Below are positions 34,797-44,388 of a DNA stretch of 64,000 nucleotides, piece after piece (the stretch's first letter is position 1; every line of letters starts with the position of its first letter). The notes under the pieces were generated by a model that saw only the letters and a program-made list of their open reading frames with translations, was not told where the DNA came from and did not search any database. The position numbers and the translations under genes were made by a program. Source of the DNA: an uncultured Rhodocyclaceae bacterium (lineage in GTDB: Bacteria; Pseudomonadota; Gammaproteobacteria; Burkholderiales; Rhodocyclaceae); assembly GCA_907163075.1 (NCBI GenBank), contig CAJQTY010000001.1:2356001-2420000 (forward strand), given 5' to 3'.

Positions 34797-34938
34797 TGCC
34801 GACATGCGAAACCGGGTGGCGGCACCCGCCGGGACCGCGATCGATACCAACCTGGCCATTGTTGATTTCGTCCGGGCGCGCGAGGATACTTCGAGCCGTT
34901 CGCCTCAATTCTCCATTACTTAGACATGGCCCGCCTCC

Positions 34939-35790
34939 GTGACTGAGCAAGCGCCCCAAGTACATCCGGTCGACCTCGACCACGTGCCCGACATCCGGCT
35001 GATCGCCTGCGACATGGACGGCACCCTGCTCGACGACGAGCATGCGATCCATGACGATTTCTGGCCGCTGATCGAGCAGTTGCACGCGCGCGGAATCATC
35101 TTCTGCCCGGCCAGCGGGCGTCAGTATTTCAACCTCCTGGAACGCTTCAGCCCAATTGCCGACGAGCTGATCTTCATTGCCGAGAACGGCACCTACGTGG
35201 TGCGCGGCGGCCGCGAACTGAGCTCCGACTGCCTGAGCCGGGACGACGCGCGCGCGCTGATCGGCGTCGCCCGCGATCTGCAGTCGAGCGGGGCGAACGT
35301 CGGCGCCGTGCTGTGCGGCAAGCGCTCGGCCTACATCGAACGGAACGACGCGGACTTCCGCGCCGAGGTCGACAAGTATTACCACCGGCTCGCCGTCGTC
35401 ACCGACCTGCAGGCCGTCGAGGACGATTTCCTGAAGGTGGCAATCTACGTATTCGAATCGTCCGAACGCGTCGCGGCCCCGGCCTTCGCCGGCTTTCGCC
35501 AGACGCACCAGGTCGTCGTCTCCGGCCAGCACTGGCTCGACGTCATGGCCCCTCAGGCCAACAAGGGATCGGGCATCCGTCATATTCAGGAAACACTGCA
35601 CATCACGCGCGAGCAGACGATGGTTTTCGGAGACTTTCTTAATGACCTGGAGATGATGGACGAGGCCGCCTATTCCTTCGCCATGGCCAACGCCCACCCG
35701 CGGCTCAAGGAGCGCGCCAACTTCCTGTCGCCCGGCAACACCGACAACGGCGTCGTGCGCACGATCAAGGCGGTGCTCGCCATCGACTGA
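34939..35790 (+). CDS. HAD-superfamily phosphatase, Cof type
   Basis: 283-aa cytoplasmic Cof-type (IIB) HAD phosphatase resembling YbiV/SupH. It starts at GTG 34939; the only ATG just upstream is out of frame. Motif I is IACDMDGTLLDDEH, motif II PASGRQ, motif III/IV NKGSGIRHI...MVFGDFLNDLEMM, and the C2-type cap lies between. The substrate is probably a sugar phosphate or FMN/PLP-type compound; unknown. Confidence 0.88.
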   Translation: MTEQAPQVHPVDLDHVPDIRLIACDMDGTLLDDEHAIHDDFWPLIEQLHARGIIFCPASGRQYFNLLERFSPIADELIFIAENGTYVVRGGRELSSDCLSRDDARALIGVARDLQSSGANVGAVLCGKRSAYIERNDADFRAEVDKYYHRLAVVTDLQAVEDDFLKVAIYVFESSERVAAPAFAGFRQTHQVVVSGQHWLDVMAPQANKGSGIRHIQETLHITREQTMVFGDFLNDLEMMDEAAYSFAMANAHPRLKERANFLSPGNTDNGVVRTIKAVLAID

Positions 35791-36066
35791 TGAACATCGC
35801 GCGACCCGGCCGAATGAAATGATTTTTTTTGCCACCAGCGTCGTACATCCGGTGACTCTGCCGATGCTGCCCTCAAGCTCCTGACGGTGATGTGCGTTGC
35901 CGCAGCTTGTCGGGATCGTTCTCGAGAGACAATTTGCCCTTATTTACAAAAACAGGCTTGCTGTCGCATACTGAACCGAGTGCATGAGACGCCACGGTGC
36001 CTCGTGCCGGCACGCGGACCGCCGCTGCGGGAAATATTTCCGCAGCCAACCCCATCGAGGAGAGAC

Positions 36067-37071
36067 ATGAACACCCTGACGATAAATGCGGCGCAGGAGT
36101 TCGCCACCCGCTGGATCAACCTGGCCCAGCCACGCCTTGGCGCCAGGCCCGTCTTCTGCACTGACGAGTTCTTCGCCGCAGCGGAACGCATGCTCGATCC
36201 CGAGCCTCCGATCTTCATTCCCGGCAAGTACGACGAGTACGGCAAGTGGATGGACGGCTGGGAGACGCGGCGGCGGCGCGACGGTGGTTACGACTCGTGC
36301 GTCGTGAAGCTCGGGCTGCCGGGCATCATCAAGGGCGTCGAGATCGACACCACGCACTTCACCGGCAACTATCCACCGGCGGCCTCGTTGTACGGCTGCT
36401 ACAGCGACGGCGATCCCGACGCGACGACGCACTGGGAGTCGCTGGTGCACTCGATCAACCTGCAAGGCAACTCGCGCCATTACGTGTCGGTTGGCGACGG
36501 CGGCACCTGGACCCACGTGCGGTTGAATATCTACCCCGACGGCGGCATCGCGCGACTGCGCGTCTACGGTCAAGTGCAATGCGATTGGGAGAAGCGCGAC
36601 CGCGAGGCGGTCTACGATCTCTGCTCGATGGAGAACGGCGGCCGCCCGATCTCCTGGAGCGACGCCCACTTCGGCCTGCCGCAGAACCTGCTGGCGCCGG
36701 GGCGCGGTGCCAACATGGGGGACGGCTGGGAAACCCAGCGCCGCCGCCAACCGGGGAATGACTGGTGCATCATCGCGCTCGGCCACCCGGGAATCATCAA
36801 TGAGATCATCATCGACACCGCACATTTCAAGGGCAACTACCCGGAGCGCTGCTCGATCAAAGCCGCCTTCGTCGAAGGCGGCACCGACGAGTCTCTGATT
36901 ACGCAAAGCATGTTCTGGCCGATGCTGCTGCAGGAGCAGAGAATGCAAGCGGATACCGTGCACACTTTCACGCAGGATATCCAGAACCTCGGACCGATCA
37001 GCCACGTGCGGCTGAACATGCATCCGGATGGCGGAGTCAGCCGCCTCCGCCTGCTCGGCACCCTGGCGTAA
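36067..37071 (+). CDS. alc: Allantoicase
   Basis: 334-aa enzyme splitting allantoate to ureidoglycolate and urea in purine degradation. Start at ATG 36067 with GAGGAGAG upstream; earlier in-frame codons are unsupported. Two homologous jelly-roll halves are visible: [24 protein letters not shown]...[11 protein letters not shown] and [24 protein letters not shown]...[11 protein letters not shown] are written here only as key repeats, each followed by HVRLNxxPDGGxxRLR. No other allantoin, ureidoglycolate or uricase genes are adjacent, which is unusual. Confidence 0.93.
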   Translation: MNTLTINAAQEFATRWINLAQPRLGARPVFCTDEFFAAAERMLDPEPPIFIPGKYDEYGKWMDGWETRRRRDGGYDSCVVKLGLPGIIKGVEIDTTHFTGNYPPAASLYGCYSDGDPDATTHWESLVHSINLQGNSRHYVSVGDGGTWTHVRLNIYPDGGIARLRVYGQVQCDWEKRDREAVYDLCSMENGGRPISWSDAHFGLPQNLLAPGRGANMGDGWETQRRRQPGNDWCIIALGHPGIINEIIIDTAHFKGNYPERCSIKAAFVEGGTDESLITQSMFWPMLLQEQRMQADTVHTFTQDIQNLGPISHVRLNMHPDGGVSRLRLLGTLA

Positions 37072-37406
37072 TCCGCTGACAAGGCCGTCCGAAACACGGG
37101 AAGGATCGGCGACAGGCGATTGTCGGATGATCGCGTGATCACTTTACAGACAGGTGTCGGACGGCCGTGGCGCACGATTTTCCCGCGCGCGCGGGATAGC
37201 CGGGATGCAGGCATCCTTCGACATTCATTTCCGGCGACGGAACTTCAAGAGCGCCACCAGGATCGATAACATGGGTGGTCAGCGTTGTGTTCGCGATTTC
37301 GCATCGCGGCCAAAACCTGCCCAGTCTGACTGCTGGCGAAACAGGAGGAAATGGCACGCGCCATCCGGGATTGGGGTCGGCGATATTTGAAACTCAGGAG
37401 AGATCT
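37072..37406. other. Intergenic region after allantoicase
   Basis: About 335 bases with no convincing gene. It contains widely spaced inverted halves GGCCGTCCGA (about 37083) and TCGGACGGCC (about 37156), which could form a long stem-loop, and a 16-base perfect palindrome TCCCGCGCGCGCGGGA at 37181-37196. The promoter for the following lipoprotein gene is presumably here. Confidence 0.45.
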
Positions 37407-38312
37407 ATGTCCGGCCGGTTTTGCATTGGTGACTACGTTTTTCGTCGCGCGCGGCAGATGGCGTTTTACATCGCCCTGCTGCTCGGCCTGGCGTCCTGCG
37501 GGCCGTTCGTCAACGTCTCGGTGCGCGGCGATCCGCAGCCACCACCACCACCACCAGCCCCAGCGCCGGCGGCGCCAATGCCGCCGCCTCCGCCAGCCCC
37601 GGCCGCGCGCCCGGTAAAGGCTGCACCGGCGAATCCCGCCCGTGCCGGCGCCGCCGATAGCGTCGGCAAAGGTGAGGGATCGGGAAAACCGGCCAGCAAG
37701 CCAAAGCCGGCGTCGATTCCCCAGTTCCCGTGGCCGCCACCGAAAGCCTCGGCCGAGAACACGATTCCCGCAAAATGGATTCGGGTCGGGACGCAAACCA
37801 CGCTTGCCGATGTCGCTGACAAGCTGGAAAAAGCCCTGAAGCTCGCCGACTACGGAGAATGGAGCTACTACGCGGTGCCCCGCGGTTTCGCACTGGCCAC
37901 CCATCTGGAAAAGATCGAAAGCGACGGCACGCCGCTCGCGGGAACGGACCGCTGGAAAATCGGCACGCCGACCCTGGCCAATCTTTCGCTGCTCGACTTC
38001 ATCAAGGCGCTGGCCGGCGCCCCGGCCGGCAATTACCGGGCGATCATCTTCGTCGTCACCGATGCGCGGTGGGTACAATCGTCCGCCGCACCGGGCGAGG
38101 CGCAGATCGAGGGCTGGGCGACCGGCGGCGCCAATGCGCTGCCGGCGGGCATCGGGGCGCTGCCGTTTGGCGAGGACTATCGCGCCCGGGCGCTGGTTTA
38201 CCAGTTCCGCAAGCGCGGCACGAAGCAGGCGGAATACGTGCTGCCGAGCCCTGTTTCCGGCGAGGCGCACCTGGAAAAGGGAGGGATCTGGAAGCCCCTC
38301 AGCATCTTGTGA
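37407..38312 (+). CDS. Proline-rich lipoprotein of unknown function, next to TIR gene
   Basis: 301 aa from ATG 37407 (AGGAGAG upstream). An N-terminal signal segment ends in the lipobox LASC (Cys31), so it is probably a membrane-anchored lipoprotein. Residues ~43-100 are a proline/alanine-rich linker (runs of PPPPPP). The C-terminal ~190 residues form a globular domain I do not recognise, including RVGTQTTLADVADKLEKALK, YYAVPRGFALATHLEKIESD and RAIIFVVTDARWVQ. It lies 32 bases before the TIR-domain gene in the same direction, which suggests they are co-expressed. Confidence 0.7.
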   Translation: MSGRFCIGDYVFRRARQMAFYIALLLGLASCGPFVNVSVRGDPQPPPPPPAPAPAAPMPPPPPAPAARPVKAAPANPARAGAADSVGKGEGSGKPASKPKPASIPQFPWPPPKASAENTIPAKWIRVGTQTTLADVADKLEKALKLADYGEWSYYAVPRGFALATHLEKIESDGTPLAGTDRWKIGTPTLANLSLLDFIKALAGAPAGNYRAIIFVVTDARWVQSSAAPGEAQIEGWATGGANALPAGIGALPFGEDYRARALVYQFRKRGTKQAEYVLPSPVSGEAHLEKGGIWKPLSIL

Positions 38313-38344
38313 GAGACCGTTTATGAGGCTATTTCCGGCGAGGC

Positions 38345-39025
38345 GTGCCCGTGGATAATCACTCTGTCTTCATCAGCTACCGGCGTGCCGATGCGACGGG
38401 TATGGCCGGGCGTCTGGCCGAGACCCTGGAGAATCTTCTCGGCGCCGCCTGCGTCTTTCGCGACGCCGACGACATCCCGCCAGGCGACGACTTCGATCAG
38501 GTCTTGAACAGCCAACTGGCCGCGGCACAGGCCGTCGTCGTGCTCATCGGCAGGAAGTGGCTGCCCGAAATCAACGCCCGCCTGACGCGCGCCGATCCGG
38601 ATTACGTCAGGATCGAAATCGCCACGGCACTGCGCCTGCGCAAGCGGATCATCCCCGTGCTGCTGGAAGGCGCTGAACTGCCGGCGGCCGAGTCGCTACC
38701 GGACGACTTGCGTCCGCTGCTCCGCCACCAGGCGCTGAGCATGCGCGAAGAGGCCTGGGCTCAGGATGTCGGCCGCCTGGCCGACGCCATCGGCCGCCCC
38801 TACTCGTGGCGCCTGGTCGCCATCCGCGCCGCGCTGTGCATTCCGGCCCTTCTGATTGCCGCAAAGTACGGCATCGAAGCACTGGCGCCGGAGGCGATCG
38901 ACCAGATCGGTCTCGCCCGCATCGTCGTGCTTGTAATGCTAGCCACCTACGCCGGCGTCGAGGTCGCGCTGTGGTGGCGAAAACGCGGGCGGCGCAAAGC
39001 GGCGGTGCTCGAAACTACGGGCTGA
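38345..39025 (+). CDS. TIR-domain protein with C-terminal membrane anchor
   Basis: 226 aa. Residues ~6-145 are a bacterial TIR domain ([65 protein letters not shown]). Two hydrophobic segments follow (residues ~158-175, [20 protein letters not shown], and ~190-210, [17 protein letters not shown]) with a basic tail, so the TIR domain is probably held at the cytoplasmic face of the membrane. The start is uncertain: GTG 38345 or GTG 38351. TIR domains in bacteria can be NAD+ hydrolases in phage defence or signalling adaptors; which applies is unknown. The preceding lipoprotein is the likely partner. Confidence 0.83.
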   Translation: MPVDNHSVFISYRRADATGMAGRLAETLENLLGAACVFRDADDIPPGDDFDQVLNSQLAAAQAVVVLIGRKWLPEINARLTRADPDYVRIEIATALRLRKRIIPVLLEGAELPAAESLPDDLRPLLRHQALSMREEAWAQDVGRLADAIGRPYSWRLVAIRAALCIPALLIAAKYGIEALAPEAIDQIGLARIVVLVMLATYAGVEVALWWRKRGRRKAAVLETTG

Positions 39026-39081
39026 GTGGTCACCGCCAGCTCCATTTGACTCGGTATTGCCGGGCAATCCGCAGCAAGTGC

Positions 39082-39173
39082 GTAGGTCGGAAAAGCGCAG
39101 CGCATTCCGACACCGCGTGCGAGATACCGCCACCGCCGGATGTCGGAAGGCGCCTTCGGCTTTTCCGACCTAC
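39082..39173. repeat. Dispersed palindromic repeat, family 1 copy C
   Basis: Begins GTAGGTCGGAAAAGCGCAGC and ends with the inverse GCTTTTCCGACCTAC, so the whole 92-base unit can fold on itself. Located between the TIR gene and the ABC transporter. Same family as 18096 and 46953. Confidence 0.85.
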
Positions 39174-39261
39174 CAGCGGGCGCCCTTCGACAAGCTCATG
39201 GCGAACGGGGTTTGGAGGGTCGGACGGAGAGAAGCGGCACTGCCGTTCGAACAGCGGCGCC

Positions 39262-39296
39262 GTAGGTCGAAAAAGCGCAGCGCCTTACGCCGCCGC
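39262..39296. repeat. Partial family 1 repeat
   Basis: Only the left half (GTAGGTCGAAAAAGCGCAGC then GCCTTACGCC) of the family 1 element is present, ending about 26 bases before the ATP-binding protein start. No inverted right end follows. Confidence 0.7.
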
Positions 39297-39321
39297 CGGA
39301 GCACATGTTATCGTCACGCCT

Positions 39322-40248
39322 ATGCCGACAATCATTTCGATCAAGAAGCTGTCGAAGACCTACGCCTCGGGCCTGCACGCGCTCAGGAACATCGACCTCG
39401 ACATCCGCCGCGGTGAAATCTTCGCGCTGCTCGGCCCCAACGGCGCCGGCAAGACGACGCTGATCAGCACCATCTGCGGGATTGTCAGGCCCAGCGCCGG
39501 GAGCGTCAGCGTCGATGGCCACGACATCGTCGCCGACTACCGCGCGGCGCGCTCAATGATCGGGCTGGTGCCGCAGGAACTGACGACGGACGCCTTCGAG
39601 TCGGTCTGGGCGACCGTTTCCTTCAGCCGCGGCCTGTTCGGGAAAAGTCCGAATCCGGCGCACATCGAAAAAGTGCTGCGCGACCTTTCGCTGTGGGACA
39701 AGAAGGATCAGCGCATCCGGACGCTCTCGGGCGGCATGAAACGGCGGCTGCTGATCGCCAAGGCCCTGTCGCACGAGCCACGCGTTCTGTTTCTCGACGA
39801 ACCGACGGCCGGCGTCGACGTCAATCTGCGCCGCGACATGTGGCAACTGGTACGCGTGCTGCGCGACAGCGGCGTGACCATCATCCTCACCACCCATTAC
39901 ATCGAGGAAGCCGAAGAAATGGCCGACCGCGTCGGAGTCATCAGCAACGGCGAGATCATCCTGGTGGAGAACAAGGCCGAACTGATGCACAAGCTCGGCA
40001 AGAAGAAGCTGTCGCTGCTCCTCAAGCAGCCGCTGCACCATGTGCCACCCGCACTGGCCGGCTACCAGCTCAAACTGTCGGACGACGGCAATGAGCTGAT
40101 CTATACCTACGATACGCAAGGCGAGCGGACGGGCATTGTCAGACTGCTCGACGATCTCAACCAGGCCGGTATCCGCTTCAAGGACCTGCGCACCAGCGAG
40201 AGTTCGCTCGAAGATATCTTCGTCAACCTGGTGAGGGACAGGCAATGA
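39322..40248 (+). CDS. ABC transporter ATP-binding protein (YadG/CcmA-like)
   Basis: 308-aa ATPase of a two-component ABC-2 exporter. Walker [16 protein letters not shown]-loop VPQELT, signature [10 protein letters not shown], Walker B RVLFLDEP and H-loop [10 protein letters not shown] are intact; a ~90-residue C-terminal extension follows, typical of the drug/polyketide-exporter DrrA/YadG group. Start at ATG 39322; the long upstream frame is repeat-derived. It overlaps the permease gene by 4 bases. Confidence 0.92.
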   Translation: MPTIISIKKLSKTYASGLHALRNIDLDIRRGEIFALLGPNGAGKTTLISTICGIVRPSAGSVSVDGHDIVADYRAARSMIGLVPQELTTDAFESVWATVSFSRGLFGKSPNPAHIEKVLRDLSLWDKKDQRIRTLSGGMKRRLLIAKALSHEPRVLFLDEPTAGVDVNLRRDMWQLVRVLRDSGVTIILTTHYIEEAEEMADRVGVISNGEIILVENKAELMHKLGKKKLSLLLKQPLHHVPPALAGYQLKLSDDGNELIYTYDTQGERTGIVRLLDDLNQAGIRFKDLRTSESSLEDIFVNLVRDRQ

Positions 40249-41006
40249 ACCTGCATGCCATCCTTGCCATTTACCGTTTCGAGATGGCGCGCACCTGGCG
40301 GACGGTGGTGCAAAGCATCGTCTCCCCGGTAATCTCGACCTCGCTCTATTTCGTCGTCTTCGGCTCGGCCATCGGGTCGCGCATTTCCGAGATCGACGGC
40401 ATCAGCTACGGTGCCTTCATCGTGCCGGGACTGGTGATGCTGTCGCTGCTGACGCAGAGTATCTCGAACGCCTCCTTCGGCATCTACTTCCCAAAGTTCA
40501 CCGGCACCATCTACGAACTGCTCTCGGCGCCGGTCTCGTACGTTGAAATCGTGGTGAGCTATGTCGGCGCCGCGGCGAGCAAGTCGATCATCCTCGGCCT
40601 GATCATTCTGCTTACCTCGAGCCTGTTCGTTCCGCTGCGCATCGAACATCCGCTGTGGATGATCCTGTTCCTGATTCTGACCGCCGTGACCTTCAGCCTG
40701 TTCGGTTTCATCATCGGCATCTGGGCCGATAATTTCGAGAAGCTGCAGGTGGTGCCGATGCTGATCATCACGCCCCTGACCTTTCTTGGCGGCAGTTTCT
40801 ACTCGGTCAATATGCTGCCGCCGTTCTGGCGCACGGTAACGCTGTTCAACCCGGTGGTTTACCTGATCAGCGGCTTCCGCTGGAGTTTCTATGGCAAAGC
40901 CGACGTCGCCATCGGGATCAGCCTGGCCGTTACGGCGCTGTTCCTGGCGATATTCCTGGCCATCGTGGCGTGGATGTTCAAAACCGGATACCGGCTCAAG
41001 AATTGA
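40245..41006 (+). CDS. ABC-2 type transporter permease (YadH-like)
   Basis: 253-aa inner-membrane permease with six hydrophobic segments, the normal size for ABC-2 permeases. Family features are [12 protein letters not shown], the [27 protein letters not shown] region, and the conserved [20 protein letters not shown] with HNPVVYL-like [12 protein letters not shown]. Together with the preceding ATPase it exports an unknown substrate. Resembles E. coli YadGH. Confidence 0.92.
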   Translation: MNLHAILAIYRFEMARTWRTVVQSIVSPVISTSLYFVVFGSAIGSRISEIDGISYGAFIVPGLVMLSLLTQSISNASFGIYFPKFTGTIYELLSAPVSYVEIVVSYVGAAASKSIILGLIILLTSSLFVPLRIEHPLWMILFLILTAVTFSLFGFIIGIWADNFEKLQVVPMLIITPLTFLGGSFYSVNMLPPFWRTVTLFNPVVYLISGFRWSFYGKADVAIGISLAVTALFLAIFLAIVAWMFKTGYRLKN

Positions 41007-41020
41007 AGGCGCGGCGATGC

Positions 41021-41668
41021 TCAGGGCGCGAGCCGCTGCCGCAGCCAGCGGCCATCCGCCTGCAGCCGATAGGCGATGCGGTCGTGCAGCCGCGATGCGC
41101 GGCCCTGCCAAAATTCCCAGTAATCCGGTTGCAGGCGGTAGCCGCCCCAGTGCGGCGGGCGCGGCGGGTGGAGTCCGAACTTGAGGCCGTATTCGGCGGC
41201 GCGGGCAACGATGCTGCCGCGCCCGGCGATCACCTCGCTTTGCGGCGAGGCCCAGGCGCCGATGCGATGGTTCAGCGGACGGCTGGCGAAGTAGGCATCC
41301 GACTCCGCCTCTGAGACTTTTTCCACACGCCCTTCGATGCGCACCACCCGTTCCAGCGCTACCCAGTGAAACTGTAGCGCGGCATACGGCGTGCTCGCCA
41401 GTTCGCGCCCCTTGCGGCTGGCGTAGTTTGAATACCAGACAATCCCGCGTTCGTCGCAGTCCTTGATCAGCACCGGGCGGGACGAGGGCCGGCCGTTCTC
41501 GCCGACTGTCGCCAGGGTCATCGCGTTCGGCTCGTCGATGCCGCGCCTGAGCGCTTCCGCCAGCCAGCCCTGGAACTGAACGAGGGGTTCGCTGGCGGTT
41601 TGATGCTCATCCAGCGTGCCCTGCTCATAACTCTTGCGCAAATCCGACAGTGGGGTGTTATCGCTCAT
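41021..41668 (-). CDS. pdxH: Pyridoxamine 5'-phosphate oxidase PdxH
   Basis: 215-aa FMN enzyme making pyridoxal 5'-phosphate. N-terminal [16 protein letters not shown]-binding [19 protein letters not shown] and [27 protein letters not shown] and the C-terminal [20 protein letters not shown] with final RLAP are all family signatures. It converges with the ABC transporter. Confidence 0.96.
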   Translation of the reverse strand: MSDNTPLSDLRKSYEQGTLDEHQTASEPLVQFQGWLAEALRRGIDEPNAMTLATVGENGRPSSRPVLIKDCDERGIVWYSNYASRKGRELASTPYAALQFHWVALERVVRIEGRVEKVSEAESDAYFASRPLNHRIGAWASPQSEVIAGRGSIVARAAEYGLKFGLHPPRPPHWGGYRLQPDYWEFWQGRASRLHDRIAYRLQADGRWLRQRLAP

Positions 41669-41744
41669 GGGAAATCTCCGGACGGCCGGAAAAGGCGATT
41701 AGCAAGCCGTCGAATTAAACCAAAAAACCTCGGTTGATACCTCT

Positions 41745-41875
41745 TTCAACGCCGAGATCGCGGAGTCGCGGAGGGTGCACGGGAAAAGCCGGTTTCACCT
41801 TCCCGGTGAGCCGTCGCATTCCCATAAGCCTTTGCGTTCTCGTGGTTCTTCTCTGCGCCCTCTGCGTCAAATGCG
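41745..41875. repeat. CGCAGAG-type noncoding repeat
   Basis: On the minus strand this segment reads GCGTTG-like ends with GCAGAGGGCGCAGAGAAGAA and AGAACGCAAAGG inside, the pattern of a dispersed repeat seen between genes in many proteobacteria. It lies in a 700-base gap between pdxH and the TSUP gene; 42133-42369 shows nothing recognisable except a T-run near 42230. Confidence 0.5.
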
Positions 41876-42132
41876 GTTCTCAAGCCAAATAGTACTCCGC
41901 CCGGCCTGACGATGATCAGCCCACCGGAAAAGCCGGGCAGGACGGCAGCCCAGCCAAGGTGGCCGACCCCTTCGCCGGGAAAGATCACCGCCAGCCGCAT
42001 CAACAGGTGCGGGTGAATGAAACTGATCGCTTGCGTCTCGGCGCCCGGCATCACGCGACAGGCAAGCACGTTCCGGCCTTCACCATCGATGACCGTGAAG
42101 ACGCAGGGGATTTGATCAAGCTCGTCGGTCAT
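41746..42132 (-). CDS. Hypothetical protein with repeat-derived tail
   Basis: 128-codon frame. The first ~85 residues (including CVFTVIDGEGRNVLACRVMP and GFSGGLIIVRPGGVLFGL) read like protein and may be a real small gene or a surviving gene fragment; I do not recognise them. The last ~43 residues come from a low-complexity repeat (GCAGAGGGCGCAGAG type) and are unlikely to be meaningful. No clear ribosome-binding site. Confidence 0.3.
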   Translation of the reverse strand: MTDELDQIPCVFTVIDGEGRNVLACRVMPGAETQAISFIHPHLLMRLAVIFPGEGVGHLGWAAVLPGFSGGLIIVRPGGVLFGLRTAFDAEGAEKNHENAKAYGNATAHREGETGFSRAPSATPRSRR

Positions 42133-42369
42133 GATCAGGGTCGGTCCGGCAATGGCAAGCGCTTTCCTCTGAAAGGAACCTGCCTTGCCATCGACTTGGC
42201 CGTAGTTGCTACCTGACAGAAAACCAGGGTTTTTTTCAAAACGAGGCGGAGGGCTTTCATGGCGGATTAGCCAATAGGCGTTCCACTCCCAGAATGCAAA
42301 TAGCCGTTCTTTTCTTTGTGCCCACCGCGCCTGCCGTGGTTAAATTACCTTTTCCCGGATCGCCACGCC

Positions 42370-43164
42370 ATGGAAGCACCGTCCGTATTCTCCTACGTGA
42401 TTATCGCGCTCGGCGCTTTCCTGGCCGGCGGCATGAATGCGCTGGCTGGCGGCGGCACCTTTTTCTCCTTTCCGGCCCTGCTCGCCGCCGGTGTTCCGCC
42501 GGTCATGGCCAACGCCAGCAATACCGTCGCCCTGTGGCCGGCGAGTGTGTCGAGCGCCTGGGCCTATCGGCGCGAAGCGATGCGCCACGGCAGGCTGGCC
42601 GTACTGCTGGCTCTCGTTTCGCTGGCCGGCGGACTGACCGGAGCCTTGCTCCTGCTATCGACTTCCAACGCCGCCTTTTCAAAACTGATTCCCTGGCTGC
42701 TGGCGGTCGCCACCCTGCTCTTCGCCTTTTCCGCCCAGGTTTCGCGACTGGTCGCCTGGAGCAAGGCAAAGCTCGGTGCCGAGGCCGGCGGCGAGCGGCA
42801 GCCGGGCAGCCTGGGCGGCGCGCTGTTCCAGTTCGTCGTCGCCGTTTACGGAGGGTTCTTCGGCGCCGGCATGGGCATTCTGACGCTCGCCGCGCTTTCC
42901 ATCCAGGGCTTCGACGACATGCAGGAACTCAACGCACTGAAGAACCTGACTTCAGCTGTCAATTACACCGTCGCCGCCGCCACCTTCGTCATCGCCGGCG
43001 CCATCAGCTGGCCGCACACCCTGGTCATGCTGGTGACCGCGCTCATCGGCGGTTATGCCGGTGCCTCCCTGGCTCGCCGCTTGCCCGCCCGTTGGCTGAA
43101 ACGGCTTGTCATCGCCGTCGGCGCCGCGCTGACCGTCATCTACTTCGCCAAGACCTATTTTTAG
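42370..43164 (+). CDS. TSUP (TauE/SafE) family membrane transporter
   Basis: 264-aa integral membrane protein, about 8 hydrophobic segments, of the sulfite/anion TSUP family. Starting at ATG 42370, the N-terminal half has FLAGGMNALAGGGTFFSFPALLAAGVP and ANASNTVALWP (the family signature with a Gly-rich turn), repeated in the second half as VAVYGGFFGAGMGILTLAAL and NALKNLTSAVNYTVA. The substrate may be a sulfur-containing anion; not determinable. Its stop lies at the edge of a family 2 repeat. Confidence 0.9.
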   Translation: MEAPSVFSYVIIALGAFLAGGMNALAGGGTFFSFPALLAAGVPPVMANASNTVALWPASVSSAWAYRREAMRHGRLAVLLALVSLAGGLTGALLLLSTSNAAFSKLIPWLLAVATLLFAFSAQVSRLVAWSKAKLGAEAGGERQPGSLGGALFQFVVAVYGGFFGAGMGILTLAALSIQGFDDMQELNALKNLTSAVNYTVAAATFVIAGAISWPHTLVMLVTALIGGYAGASLARRLPARWLKRLVIAVGAALTVIYFAKTYF

Positions 43165-43165
43165 G

Positions 43166-43273
43166 GAAGCGCAGATTGAGAAATAGCCATTCCGGCGGAA
43201 GCCGGAATCCATAAAAATAAACGAACCGGACACCGCCTTTCGCCGGTGTGACGAATAAATCAGCGCCTCCTTG
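43166..43273. repeat. Dispersed double-hairpin repeat, family 2 copy 2
   Basis: Matches 27621-27732: GAAATAGCCATTCCGGCGGA, ATAAAAATAAACGAACCGGA, then CGCCGGTGTGACGAATAAAT and CAGCGCCTCCTTGG. Starts within two bases of the TSUP stop codon, as copy 1 does at the kinase stop. Two hairpins as in copy 1. Confidence 0.85.
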
Positions 43274-43357
43274 GCGAAGTCCGTATCCGCAGCGGAATTT
43301 CGGGCCATGGTTTTCCTGGCCGGCGCCAGCCGGACCGCATGATAAAATCGGCTCCCC

Positions 43358-43558
43358 ATGGAAATCATAATCAATGGCGCTGCCCGCCAATTCCCGTCGC
43401 CGCTGACCGTGGCGGCACTCGTTGAGACGCTGGGCTACGCCGGCAAGCGCATTGCCATCGAGCGCAATGGCGAGATCGTGCCGCGTGGCCGGCATGCCGA
43501 AGTCGCACTGGCCGACGGTGATCGTCTTGAAATCGTCGTCGCCGTCGGCGGCGGCTAA
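43358..43558 (+). CDS. thiS: Thiamine biosynthesis sulfur carrier ThiS
   Basis: 66-aa ubiquitin-like sulfur carrier for thiazole formation, ending in the essential Gly-Gly (VAVGGG). N-terminal EIIINGAARQFPSPLTVAAL and the IAIERNGEIVPR strand are typical. It is followed by thiG after 24 bases. No TPP-riboswitch-like sequence was seen in its short leader. Confidence 0.95.
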   Translation: MEIIINGAARQFPSPLTVAALVETLGYAGKRIAIERNGEIVPRGRHAEVALADGDRLEIVVAVGGG

Positions 43559-43582
43559 GCCCTCATCAAACTGGAAAGCCCG

Positions 43583-44377
43583 ATGACCCCATCAATGCAC
43601 ACGCTGACGATTGCCGGCCGCACCTACCGCTCGCGGCTCCTGGTCGGAACCGGAAAATACAAGGACTTTGCCGAAACGCGCGCGGCGATCGACGCCTCGG
43701 GCGCCGAAATCGTCACCGTCGCCATCCGCCGCGTGAACATCGGCCAGAATGCCGGCGAGCCGAATCTGCTCGACGCCCTGCCGACCTCGGAATTCACCAT
43801 CCTGCCGAATACGGCGGGCTGCTACACCGCCGCCGACGCGGTGCGTACCCTGCGTCTCGGGCGCGAGCTGCTCGACGGCCATGCGCTGTGCAAACTGGAA
43901 GTGCTCGGCGACCCGACCAACCTCTTCCCGAACATGCCGGAAACGCTCAAGGCGGCTGAAACCCTGGTCAAGGACGGTTTCGAGGTGATGGTGTACTGCG
44001 CCGACGATCCGATCCAGGCCAGGATACTGGAGGATATCGGCTGCGTGGCGGTGATGCCGCTGGCCTCGCTGATCGGCTCCGGCATGGGCATCGTCAACCC
44101 GTGGAACCTGCGCCTGATCATCGACAGCCTGAAGGTTCCGGTGCTCGTCGATGCCGGCGTCGGCACGGCCTCGGACGCGGCGATCGCCATGGAACTCGGC
44201 TGCGACGGCGTGCTGATGAATACCGCCATTGCCCACGCCAGGGATCCGGTGCTCATGGGCAGCGCCATGAAGAAGGCCGTCGAGGCCGGGCGCGAGGCCT
44301 TCCTGGCCGGACGCATGGCGCGCAAGTACTACTCGGCCGATCCGTCGTCGCCGACCACCGGCCTGATCGGTTCATAG
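43583..44377 (+). CDS. thiG: Thiazole synthase ThiG
   Basis: 264-aa TIM-barrel enzyme that joins DXP, dehydroglycine and the ThiS sulfur to make the thiamine thiazole. [13 protein letters not shown] contains the Schiff-base lysine; [66 protein letters not shown] and [20 protein letters not shown] follow. In operon with thiS and probably trmB. Confidence 0.97.
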   Translation: MTPSMHTLTIAGRTYRSRLLVGTGKYKDFAETRAAIDASGAEIVTVAIRRVNIGQNAGEPNLLDALPTSEFTILPNTAGCYTAADAVRTLRLGRELLDGHALCKLEVLGDPTNLFPNMPETLKAAETLVKDGFEVMVYCADDPIQARILEDIGCVAVMPLASLIGSGMGIVNPWNLRLIIDSLKVPVLVDAGVGTASDAAIAMELGCDGVLMNTAIAHARDPVLMGSAMKKAVEAGREAFLAGRMARKYYSADPSSPTTGLIGS

Positions 44378-44388
44378 GCCTAAACGGA

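Noticed and set aside
38806-39321. N-terminal extension of the ABC ATP-binding protein
   Set aside because: It runs through the TIR gene end and repeats; the family N-terminus begins at 39322.
43276-43357. TPP riboswitch in front of thiS
   Set aside because: No CTGAGA-type thi-box in the leader.
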